From Phycisphaerae bacterium (GTDB taxonomy: Bacteria; Planctomycetota; Phycisphaerae; UBA1845; UTPLA1), in contig JAFGQA010000454.1 in the NCBI GenBank assembly GCA_016935885.1, positions 1 through 8,650 of the forward strand: DNA of 8,650 nt, read 5' to 3'. The notes beneath the pieces are model-generated. The model did no database searches. It was given only the letters and a program-made list of their open reading frames with translations, and had not been told where the DNA came from. This document shows positions 1 to 6,229 of the stretch, in pieces; positions within the stretch are counted from its first letter, which is position 1, and each line of letters starts with the position of its first letter. Both the position numbers and the translations under genes were made by a program.

Positions 1-1777
1 GGGTCTTGTCGCGATCGACGATCGCCAGGCGGACGCCGTACCGCTCTCGCAACTCCGCGAAGTCGCCGCTGCCGCGTGTGCGAAAGCCTTCGGACAAACG
101 AGGCAGGATTGAGCTGTCGGTAGGCGCCAGTTCGATCGGCGTATCCAGGTACCATTGCATGCGGTCGAGGATCTTCTCGGCCAACCATGGCCCGTACGCG
201 TAGGCGGTCAGTTGTTGGCGACAGAGGAAGGAGCCGCGGTTGGCCCAGGCGCCGGGGTTGCGGAGATCCGGCGGGGCGATGACGATCTCGCCCGGTGGAC
301 AGGCCGTTTCGATTGCCGGGGCCAGGTCGAGCAGGGCGGCCGCTCGTCGGCGGTACTTGTCGGGAAAGTGTTTCGAGACGCCAAGCTCGGCCAGCCAGAA
401 CGCAACGGCCACCATGCCACACAGGGCAGTCACCTGCCGGTACCATGCCTGTGAACGCCCCGCCCACAAGAGCAGGGCCGCCAGACCGACCACGATCAGG
501 GGCCAACGCCAGTAGAGGTGCTCGCCGAGCCGCGACAGGAAGGATAGCTCGTACAAGACGACGCCGCAGGCGGCGAGCGCGGCGGTGACGGTCAGCGCGC
601 GGTCGAGGCCGCGGACGCGCCGCGCCGTGAGCACAAGCAGACCAATCAGGCCCAGATGACTGATCCATGCCAACTCAGGGTGGCGCGGCGTGACGTAGGC
701 CACCAGCAACATGGCCGCGGCGACGGCGGCGAGCCCGCCATGACGGATGCACTGAACCAGGTAAGACAGGCCAAACGCCAAGCAGAGGAACACCAGGTAC
801 TGCGTCCCCCGCCACAATGTCAGTTGGGCGATCGGGCGAACTGGAATCCACTCGACGAAGACGTAGCCGGCGGTCAGCAGTAGCCCCGCCCCCAGGATCC
901 AGCCTTGCAGGGTCGGCATCTGTGTTCGCAGGTCCCGACGGCGGGAAGCCAAGCCCAGGACGCCCGGTAAGACGAACACGAATAGCGTTGTCCACGCGAG
1001 GATGGGCGTGGACGAAACGATCATGTGGAGGGGGTAGATCCAACGTGGGAACCGCATCCAGTCCGCGGTAGACATCGACGCGGGCGGAGGTGGATTCGTC
1101 AGGATCCAGGCGACCGTCGGCGCGGCGGCGCAAAGGCAGACGAGCGCGGCGAAGATGACGCGCGTGTCTACGATCCGCCATTTGCCGTCGACCCATGCGG
1201 CGAACAGGATCATGGTTGAGACGAACAGGGCCGAGGACCCGTGCACGTTGAACGCAAGGCCCGCCACGAACGCCGCGGCGACGTGCTGTCGCCGCCAGGA
1301 CAGGGCAAGGGCGACCAGGGCCATCGCAGTAGCGGGATACAGAGGACCGCAGATCAGGCCGATCCCGCCGCTCCCGCCCACCGCCACCGACGCAGCGCTG
1401 TGCCAGACGGCGGCGGCGACGGCCAACAACGCGGCCCACCGGTCTCCCGTCAGCATCGTTACGAAGAAGTAGATGGCCGCGGAGACGGCCAGGATCTCCA
1501 GTGCGTACACGAGCCGCAGGAGGTCCATTCTCGTCATGGACCGGGCGAATCGGCCGAGCACGGGGTAATACACGCTGTATAGGTGTTTGTTCAACTCGGG
1601 ATTCAGGCTGGCGCCGGAGGCGTCCGGCGCGGTCGCCCAGGCGAGATACTCGGGAACCTGGCCGTCGATTTGGAAGTTGACCGGCAAGTCACCGAGGTTC
1701 ATCCACACGAAAGCGGCACCCAGGGCAAGGGCAAACACGACGCGCGTGCGAAACCTGGCGGGGCGGCCAAGCGTCAT
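1..1777 (-). CDS. Large multi-pass membrane protein, possibly GT-C/DUF6798-like (3' end beyond window)
   Basis: Reading the minus strand from an ATG at 1777-1775 gives 592 codons with no stop before the left edge, so the C-terminus is missing. An AGGGA lies about 10 nt upstream of the ATG. The protein starts with a basic stretch and a first membrane segment (about residues 12-28). A loop containing VNFQIDGQVPEYL follows, then roughly ten or more hydrophobic helices up to about residue 460. The last part looks soluble and includes AYGPWLAEKILDRMQWYL and YGVRLAIVDRDK. Polytopic proteins with a C-terminal soluble domain of this kind occur among GT-C glycosyltransferase-like and DUF6798-like families in planctomycetes. 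I see no diagnostic catalytic motif, so the function is open. It lies 126 bp downstream of the UDP-glucuronate decarboxylase on the same strand, and a role in surface polysaccharide is a guess from that position only. The reading frame is secure; the family is not. Confidence 0.8.
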   Translation of the reverse strand, partial: MTLGRPARFRTRVVFALALGAAFVWMNLGDLPVNFQIDGQVPEYLAWATAPDASGASLNPELNKHLYSVYYPVLGRFARSMTRMDLLRLVYALEILAVSAAIYFFVTMLTGDRWAALLAVAAAVWHSAASVAVGGSGGIGLICGPLYPATAMALVALALSWRRQHVAAAFVAGLAFNVHGSSALFVSTMILFAAWVDGKWRIVDTRVIFAALVCLCAAAPTVAWILTNPPPPASMSTADWMRFPRWIYPLHMIVSSTPILAWTTLFVFVLPGVLGLASRRRDLRTQMPTLQGWILGAGLLLTAGYVFVEWIPVRPIAQLTLWRGTQYLVFLCLAFGLSYLVQCIRHGGLAAVAAAMLLVAYVTPRHPELAWISHLGLIGLLVLTARRVRGLDRALTVTAALAACGVVLYELSFLSRLGEHLYWRWPLIVVGLAALLLWAGRSQAWYRQVTALCGMVAVAFWLAELGVSKHFPDKYRRRAAALLDLAPAIETACPPGEIVIAPPDLRNPGAWANRGSFLCRQQLTAYAYGPWLAEKILDRMQWYLDTPIELAPTDSSILPRLSEGFRTRGSGDFAELRERYGVRLAIVDRDKT

Positions 1778-1903
1778 CGCGGCTGCATCCCTGCTGGAGG
1801 CCAAGGCCGGGATGGGCCTCGGGCCGTCTGTGGTTCTTGTTTCCACGTTAGATGTTCTATCGGGAGTGCCGGAACCTGGACTTGCGGCGAGTCTCGGGAC
1901 CGT

Positions 1904-2971
1904 CTATGCGTCGGAGGTGCCCAGGGCGCGGCGGAAGTAGTCAATCGTATTCGAGATGCCCTGTTCGAGGGACACGGCGGGCTCGTAGGCGAACAGCCTC
2001 CTCGCAAGCGTCAGATCGGGGCGGCGCCGGGTGGGATCGTCCTGGGGCAGCGGCTTGTGAACGACCTCGAGCTTCCTGCCCAAAGCGGCCTCGATCGCCC
2101 CCACGAGCTCGAGCATCGTGATCTCTCGGTCGTTGCCAAGGTTCACCGGCTTCGTGTGGTCGCAGGCCATCAGCCGGCACAGCCCCTCCACCAGGTCCGA
2201 CACGTAGCAGAAACTGCGCGTCTGCCTGCCATCTCCATAGACCGTGATCGGCTCGTTGCGAAGGGCCTGGCATATGAAGTTGCTCATCACCCGGCCGTCA
2301 TCGACGGACATGTTGGGCCCGTAGGTATTGAAGATGCGTGCGATGCGGATGTCGGTGTCGTGCTGGCGGTGGTAGTCCGAAGCCAGCGTCTCGGCGACGC
2401 GTTTGCCCTCGTCGTAGCAGCTTCTGATGCCGATGCTGTTGACGTTGCCCCAATAGTCCTCGGTCTGTGGGTGGACCTGCGGGTCGCCGTAGATCTCCGA
2501 CGTGCTGGCGAGCAGGATTCGTGCCCCGGTTCGCTTGGCCAGCCCGAGCATGTGGTAGGTACCGAAGACGTTGGTCTTAATCGTCTTGATCGGGTTGTGC
2601 TGATAGTGCACGGGGCTGGCTGGACAGGCCAGGTGGTAGATTTCGTCGACCTCCAGGGTGATCGGCTCGACCACGTCGTGCCGGATAAACTCGAATCGAC
2701 CACTGAGCATCATCCTTGTGGCACCGCCGTCTCGGCAGTGGTCCATCTTGTCTGTGGCACCGCCGTCTCGGCGGTGGTCCATCTTGTCTGTGGCACCGCC
2801 GTCTCGGCGGTGGTTCATGTTGTCACAACGCCGGTCCCTGAGATTCTCCAGCTTTCCCGTGAAGCAGTTGTCCAGACAGATGACGTGGTGGCCCTCGTCG
2901 AAGAGCCGCAGACAAAGATGCGATCCAATGAACCCTGTTCCACCGGTCACCAAGACTGTCTTCCTGGCCAT
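1904..2971 (-). CDS. uxs: UDP-glucuronate decarboxylase (UDP-xylose synthase), SDR family, with in-frame repeat insertion
   Basis: Predicted to convert UDP-glucuronate to UDP-xylose and CO2 in the cytoplasm, using tightly bound NAD, for surface polysaccharide synthesis. An extended-SDR Rossmann motif [11 protein letters not shown] lies at residues 9-19 (G10xxG13xxG16). The active-site block [20 protein letters not shown] (156-175), the catalytic pair Y186-x3-K190 in [16 protein letters not shown] and [14 protein letters not shown] are all as in bacterial UXS. I chose the ATG at 2971 because GGGGAG lies 6 nt upstream and the protein then opens [11 protein letters not shown]; an in-frame ATG at 3007 has no such support. 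The protein is 355 residues, while the family is usually near 315. The excess is three 12-residue repeats at about residues 50-86, between [12 protein letters not shown] and [10 protein letters not shown]. The insertion falls in the loop after the second Rossmann strand, away from the catalytic residues, and the remaining frame is intact, so the enzyme may still work. Confidence 0.93.
   Translation of the reverse strand: MARKTVLVTGGTGFIGSHLCLRLFDEGHHVICLDNCFTGKLENLRDRRCDNMNHRRDGGATDKMDHRRDGGATDKMDHCRDGGATRMMLSGRFEFIRHDVVEPITLEVDEIYHLACPASPVHYQHNPIKTIKTNVFGTYHMLGLAKRTGARILLASTSEIYGDPQVHPQTEDYWGNVNSIGIRSCYDEGKRVAETLASDYHRQHDTDIRIARIFNTYGPNMSVDDGRVMSNFICQALRNEPITVYGDGRQTRSFCYVSDLVEGLCRLMACDHTKPVNLGNDREITMLELVGAIEAALGRKLEVVHKPLPQDDPTRRRPDLTLARRLFAYEPAVSLEQGISNTIDYFRRALGTSDA
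2717..2824. repeat. Three tandem 36-bp palindromic repeats inside the uxs gene
   Basis: Units at 2717-2752, 2753-2788 and 2789-2824 differ by one base (copy 1 versus 2) and two bases (copy 2 versus 3). Each holds a hairpin with an 8-bp stem, CACCGCCG / CGGCGGTG, and a TCT loop (for example 2794-2812); copy 1 has one mismatch in the stem. The unit length is a multiple of three and, read cyclically, contains no stop codon in any of the six frames. On the coding strand each unit gives 12 residues of the type [12 protein letters not shown]. The element resembles protein-invading palindromic repeats such as the Rickettsia RPE elements in behaviour, though not in sequence. I recall similar HRRDxxAT peptides in other planctomycete proteins, but did not check this. 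Confidence 0.9.
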
Positions 2972-3116
2972 TCCAAGCTCCCCTATCACGACGGGCGCGT
3001 GGGCCACGCTCGAGGCCCCATGCTTACGCCGCGCTTGTACTTGAAGGAGACAGCTGTGGCAAGCTCAGCCCGACCAGATTGGGCAGAGATCCAGAGCCAT
3101 CGCCAGCTTGAGCTCA

Positions 3117-3183
3117 GAACCGCGACCGCGAGGGAGCGGTGCCGCCCAGAGCCGCGTCTACCCCTCCCTGACGGTCGTGGCTC
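3117..3183. repeat. Inverted pair of a 24-26 bp GC-rich dyad repeat
   Basis: The stretch 3117-3140 (core CGACCGCGAGGGAGCGGT) and the stretch 3158-3183 (core CCCTCCCTGACGGTCGTGG) are imperfect reverse complements, about 17 of 22 positions. They lie upstream of uxs, in a stretch with no gene. The motif resembles a short dispersed repeat I associate with planctomycete intergenic DNA. A regulatory role for uxs is possible but unsupported. Confidence 0.55.
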
Positions 3184-3246
3184 GCCCTCGCGAGAACCGG
3201 TCAGTTTGAGTTACTGAGAGGCGCGCGCTAGGTCCAGCAATGTAAG

Positions 3247-3262
3247 GTGCGTCTTGACGCAC
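3247..3262. repeat. Short perfect hairpin GTGCGTC-TT-GACGCAC
   Basis: A 7-bp perfect stem with a 2-nt loop (3247-3253 / 3256-3262), preceded by GTAA. It sits exactly where similarity to the RAYT transposase begins on the plus strand, so it probably marks a truncation or insertion junction. There is no T-tract on either side to make it a convincing intrinsic terminator. Confidence 0.55.
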
Positions 3263-3264
3263 GA

Positions 3265-3417
3265 ACCCGGCCGATTCGCGATGACAGAGACCTGTTCCGG
3301 CACCGGCATGACATTCACATGAACCCGGTCAAGCACGGGTACGTTGAGCATCCCGTCGCTTGGCCGTGGTCGAGCATCTACCGGCACATTCGGCTCGGCT
3401 GGCTCGACCCCGCCTAG
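3265..3417 (+). pseudogene. C-terminal remnant of a REP-associated tyrosine transposase (RAYT, Y1_Tnp family)
   Basis: The plus frame from about 3265 to the TAG at 3415-3417 encodes TRPIRDDRDLFRHRHD, then IHMNPVKHGYVEHP, then WPWSSIYRHIRLGWLDP. This is the hallmark C-terminus of RAYT enzymes, usually seen as IRDD-x-D-x2-RHxDYIHxNPVKHG followed by WPWSSxxR. RAYTs are single-strand HUH transposases that act on REP hairpins. The N-terminal two thirds, including the HUH metal-binding motif, is absent. The position I would align to the conserved tyrosine of the YIHxNPV helix is Asp here (GAC instead of TAC). It is therefore a dead fragment. A REP-like hairpin lies 65 bp downstream. It has no credible start codon and runs opposite to all the intact genes. 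Confidence 0.82.
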
Positions 3418-3481
3418 CCCTGTGAAACGCCCGTGACATTGCTGGATGTGCCACACGATTAGGGCTTGGCGGCCAAAGCCC

Positions 3482-3540
3482 GCCAAGCGTCGGGCAGAGC
3501 CCGACCTACGTGTGCGACCTACTTGGCTCAGCCTACCAAG
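3482..3540. repeat. REP-like hairpin element, left copy, just downstream of the HNH gene
   Basis: The core is a perfect 7-bp stem GTCGGGC-AGA-GCCCGAC (3489-3505). Read on the minus strand, the hairpin is preceded directly by GTAG, the tetranucleotide that RAYT enzymes recognise at the foot of REP hairpins. Outer arms CCAAG/CTTGG lie at 3483-3487 and 3522-3526, with a further CCAAG at 3536-3540 that can fold back on the second arm. On the minus strand this structure begins 10 nt after the HNH gene stop codon, so it may also end that transcript. It matches the element at 5691-5731 in inverted orientation (22 of 23 bases across the core). Confidence 0.8.
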
Positions 3541-3549
3541 CCTCCGGAA

Positions 3550-4287
3550 TTAGAGCCATTCTGATGTCCAAGACCCGATCTCGGGCACTTTCTGGCATGC
3601 GACCTTGATGAGTTTTTGATATTGATCCGGGCGGCGCAAGAGCTGCCGTATGATGCCAAGCCAAGGTCGAGTCGGAGCGAGTTCGGCGTGCAACTGCTCC
3701 TTCGTCTCATCGGAAACAGGGTCCTCATTGACAACCCTTGCCAACAAGTAAACGACGAGCTTGAACTTGTTGCGGCGCTCTTCGCGGTAGGGTTCCTGAT
3801 TCAATGAGAACATGTCGCATGTTGTTGTGGCCCGTTGCCCTTTCAGTGGATCCGGATTCACACCCATCGCGCCAGTCTCGAAACTCCAGACGAAGTAATT
3901 CAGCGGCTCATCTTCGCAGGGATTCAAGAGCACTGGTTGGCTTCCTTGGAGGGGAAACCTGTCACGCTTGGCGTTGTTGCAGTTCTTGCAGCCGCGAAGG
4001 AGATTCACCCATCGGAACATCTTCCTTGGGTATTCGCCCTTCGGGTAGAAGTGTTCAATATCCTTGGCGGCAACCTGTTCGCAATAGGCGCATTTGCAGC
4101 GGAAGCAAGCGTCAAGTGCCTTGGCCAATTCACGGCGAGCCCTTGACTGCAAAAGACGATTCCACGCTTGATTAATGCGCGGATCGCGAGGAGGGTATTG
4201 GTCGGCGCTCTGCTGACGCTGGCGCAACGATCTGCGGGTAGTCTGATCCAATGCCTCCGCTTCTGGCGGGCGACGCACTTTAACCAC
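3550..4287 (-). CDS. ptuB: HNH endonuclease of TIGR02646 type, Septu PtuB-like effector
   Basis: Predicted nuclease effector of an anti-phage ATPase-HNH pair. With the start at GTG 4287 it is 245 residues, within the family's usual range. It opens VVKVRRPPEA, like the KIRRP-type start of this family. The nuclease core has CAYC (Cys66, Cys69), IEHFYPKG with His79, FRWVNLLRGC and CKNCNNAKRDRFP (Cys100, Cys103, Asn104, Lys107). The paired Cys-x2-Cys motifs bracket the HNH fold and probably bind a structural zinc. I prefer GTG 4287 to the ATG at 4320 because GGGGA lies 6 nt upstream, the family begins there, and the result is an 8-nt overlap with the end of the ATPase gene. The overlap suggests translational coupling and fixed stoichiometry. 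The pairing points to Septu rather than a stand-alone HNH protein. No reverse transcriptase lies nearby, so the related Ec78-type retron use of this nuclease is not supported here. Confidence 0.88.
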   Translation of the reverse strand: MVKVRRPPEAEALDQTTRRSLRQRQQSADQYPPRDPRINQAWNRLLQSRARRELAKALDACFRCKCAYCEQVAAKDIEHFYPKGEYPRKMFRWVNLLRGCKNCNNAKRDRFPLQGSQPVLLNPCEDEPLNYFVWSFETGAMGVNPDPLKGQRATTTCDMFSLNQEPYREERRNKFKLVVYLLARVVNEDPVSDETKEQLHAELAPTRPWLGIIRQLLRRPDQYQKLIKVACQKVPEIGSWTSEWL

Positions 4288-5668
4288 CGGAGGTCCCCAA
4301 CTCGCGCACCGTTCGATCAACGTATTCCTTCATTTCTGACTGTCGTTTGAATTCACCGGCCGTCTCCCCTGGACCGGTCAGGCGGTCCGCGAGTTTCGCT
4401 TCTAGGGTGGCAAGTGTGCTCTGTTCCTCAGGGCCAAGTTGCTCCCACTGCCGCTTGGCAACCAACTCGGTCTGCTGCTTGATCAGATCCTCAGTCTCGT
4501 AGTCACGCGTACCAGAAAGGCCAAATAGCGGACTCGTCAGGATTTGATCGACCCGCCAACCTTTAACCGAGTCGAAGTCACGCACTAGCTCGACCGTGCT
4601 TTCAGAGGTGGAGCGTAGAACGACTAATCCATTCTTTGCAGCGGCCTGGGCAACAAAGGGGCTATGACTTGATACGATGAATTGCATCTTCGGGAATGTG
4701 CGACACAGCTTCGCGCCGATCGACCGTTGCCACACTGGGTGCAGGTGGGCATCCACTTCATCGATCAGCACAATCCCCTCGGTATTGACCTGCGGCCCCT
4801 CCCGACCATTTGTGATGCAAGCTGCAAAGTCAGGGCCGGACTCCTGTATGTGCCGGAGAACATCGATCGCCAGAGCCAGGAAGCTGCGAAAACCATCGCT
4901 CAAATCCAAAACCGGCACAACCGCGCCACCGACAGTTTGGAAATACACCTGCTCAGAATCGACACGTTCGATACGCACGTTGTCCGGTAGTAGCCCGTTA
5001 ATTAGGTCACGCACCGACCCCAAAGCGGATGAAGCCTTCTGTCGATCAAGGTTGGCTGGATCTTGAGAACGGTTGTACAGTGAAGTAAGCCATTCAGTGC
5101 ATTGAACCAGTGCGGCCGCCTCACGGAAAAGCGTGACGAATCGTGATTGGCGCCCCGGCGTGTAGATGAGCTTGGCTTCATCGGACGCCCCTCCAAGAAG
5201 ACGACGAAATGGGCCGTACCCACACGAGAACCAGCCGGATCTCTTAGCGGCATGAGGCCCGCTTCCCAGGCTTTTCCGGCAACCTTGTCGGAGAACAATC
5301 TGCGGCTGATCGTACTCCTGGTTATCAACCGTTACTTCATCAGTGCCTGTGACGACGTATTTTGCCTCGTACGGCGTCTTACGAGGCTGCCCGGCCGCAG
5401 CATCGTTTTCACCTCTGACGATCTCCGCGTCGAATGTTCCCTCGTTTCTCCCTTCACGCACCCAGCCAACGGGGCTCAGCAATAACCTTTGGCCCACCAG
5501 CGGTTCAACCAGGCTCAAGGCCATGGATTGCAGCAGAGTGCTCTTGCCCATGCCGTTGCCCCCGAGCAGGACAATCCAACCGCTGTAATCGTCTCCATCA
5601 TGCGGGAAATGGATGTTCAGCTCCTCAAAACACTTGATGCCGGTGATCTTGAATCTCTTGAGGTACAC
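4280..5668 (-). CDS. ptuA: SMC/ABC-like AAA ATPase, Septu PtuA-like
   Basis: ATP-binding partner of the HNH nuclease; in Septu, PtuA forms the oligomeric core that holds and controls PtuB. Counting from GTG 5668 the protein is 462 residues. It has Walker A GGNGMGKST (36-44), an ABC-type signature LSDGFRSFLAL (from 256), Walker B GIVLIDEVDAHLHP (298-311) and an H-loop SSHSP (333-337). The order is that of OLD/RecF-like ABC ATPases split by a long middle region. I prefer GTG 5668, since GGAGG lies 7 nt upstream and the protein then opens VYLKRFKITGIKCFEEL, as such ATPases do. The in-frame ATG at 5755 would add 29 residues encoded by the REP-like hairpin element. The stop overlaps the start of the HNH gene. 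Nothing else appears to share the operon, since the next gene upstream, pssA, ends 561 bp away. Family certain at the ATPase level, Septu by pairing. Confidence 0.88.
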   Translation of the reverse strand: MYLKRFKITGIKCFEELNIHFPHDGDDYSGWIVLLGGNGMGKSTLLQSMALSLVEPLVGQRLLLSPVGWVREGRNEGTFDAEIVRGENDAAAGQPRKTPYEAKYVVTGTDEVTVDNQEYDQPQIVLRQGCRKSLGSGPHAAKRSGWFSCGYGPFRRLLGGASDEAKLIYTPGRQSRFVTLFREAAALVQCTEWLTSLYNRSQDPANLDRQKASSALGSVRDLINGLLPDNVRIERVDSEQVYFQTVGGAVVPVLDLSDGFRSFLALAIDVLRHIQESGPDFAACITNGREGPQVNTEGIVLIDEVDAHLHPVWQRSIGAKLCRTFPKMQFIVSSHSPFVAQAAAKNGLVVLRSTSESTVELVRDFDSVKGWRVDQILTSPLFGLSGTRDYETEDLIKQQTELVAKRQWEQLGPEEQSTLATLEAKLADRLTGPGETAGEFKRQSEMKEYVDRTVRELGTSGG

Positions 5669-5690
5669 GATCTCGCCTCCGACAGAGCCG

Positions 5691-5731
5691 CGTAGGTCGC
5701 CCAAGTAGTCGGGCACTGCCCGACGCTTGGC
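5691..5731. repeat. REP-like hairpin element, right copy, upstream of ptuA
   Basis: The core GTCGGGC-ACT-GCCCGAC (5708-5724) is a perfect 7-bp stem, extended by CCAAG (5701-5705) pairing with CTTGG (5726-5730). GTAG overlaps the foot of the hairpin at 5705-5708, and a second GTAG lies at 5692-5695. It is the inverted partner of the element at 3482-3527, with the same core, the same CCAAG/CTTGG arms and the same GTAGGTCGC flank. If ptuA starts at 5668 the element lies in the leader; if at 5755 it would be translated. Confidence 0.8.
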
Positions 5732-5768
5732 TGAGAGCTGACGGCTGAAAGCCATTAGCTAGCCGTTC

Positions 5769-6020
5769 CTACGTTCCGATCGTCGCGTTGGCCGTTTGAC
5801 TCCATGGGCCCGCTTCGCCGCGGGTGCTGAGCCATCGTAGCATGTAATGCGCGGACTTCCCACCGTCCGGTCCGTCAAACTCGACCACCGCTGGCGTGCG
5901 TGTGCTCAGCAGCAGGAACGTCAATTCGCCCGGATCGCCCGGGGGATTGGGCCGAGGACGGCCCGGCTCACTGGTCTTTACCCAGACCTCCGCGCCGATG
6001 ACGCCGCGGGGCCGGGCGCG
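5769..6020 (-). pseudogene. C-terminal remnant of a planctomycete-type hypothetical protein with an Fn3-like domain
   Basis: The minus frame from 6020 to TAG 5771-5769 gives 83 residues: RARPRGVIGAEVWVKT, then GDPGELTFLLLSTRTP, VVEFDGPDGGKS and AHYMLRWLSTRGEAGPWS, ending NATIGT. From memory this matches the conserved C-terminus (GVxGAEVWxK, DPSELTFL, YMLRWVNTRGExGPWS) of a hypothetical protein family frequent in planctomycetes. The AHYMLRW...GPWS pattern is a fibronectin type III-like strand arrangement. There is no start codon in this stretch, and a TAG at 6035-6033 closes the frame upstream, so the N-terminal part is lost. The stop lies 14 nt before the ATG at 5755. Confidence 0.62.
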
Positions 6021-6229
6021 GTCGGACAGTGGCTACGTCTTCGTGGCCAGGTCCCGGCGCCCCTGCAGCAAGGATGCGGTCGTCGAGCAGTTCGGCAAGC
6101 TGTGTGGCAGGGATGCTGTTCCTTGCCGCGGCCTGGACAGGCTGAGGCACGGCGCTTCGACGGCGTTTTCGCTCGTAGCCGACCTACAGGCGCAAGGGCG
6201 GTCCGAGCGTTAGAACCGCTCAATTCGGG
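6021..6229. other. Gene-free remainder between the Fn3-like remnant and pssA
   Basis: Open frames exist here on both strands because of the high GC content, but none matches a family I recognise. The one small signal is a near palindrome GTAGCCGACCTAC at 6175-6187 with GTAG/CTAC ends, possibly a worn half of the REP-like element. The stretch may carry more of the decayed gene that ends at 5769. Confidence 0.5.

Noticed and set aside
675..1439. 254-codon minus-strand open frame
   Set aside because: It is rich in Arg and Gly with no domain, and lies in another frame of the long membrane protein gene, which has a sensible hydrophobic pattern.
1778..1903. Terminator between uxs and the membrane protein gene
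   Set aside because: Only short 4-5 bp stems were found and no T-run, so I do not call one; co-transcription is as likely.
2717..2824. Three 36-bp direct repeats as a small CRISPR array
   Set aside because: The units are contiguous with no spacers, lie inside a coding gene, and no cas gene is present.
1583..3217. 544-codon plus-strand open frame
   Set aside because: It runs antisense through uxs and into the membrane protein gene, shows no family motifs, and is explained by high GC and the stop-free repeat.
3211..3486. 91-codon minus-strand open frame
   Set aside because: It is antisense to the RAYT remnant and overlaps hairpin repeats; it has no recognisable motif.
6175..6187. Third REP copy
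   Set aside because: GTAGCCGACCTAC has GTAG/CTAC ends but lacks the GTCGGGC/GCCCGAC stem, so it is too short to call.
5756..6229. Retron ncRNA or reverse transcriptase accompanying the ATPase-HNH pair
   Set aside because: No reverse transcriptase motif such as YADD in any frame and no long paired msr/msd-like structure was seen; the HNH family also occurs in Septu without a retron.
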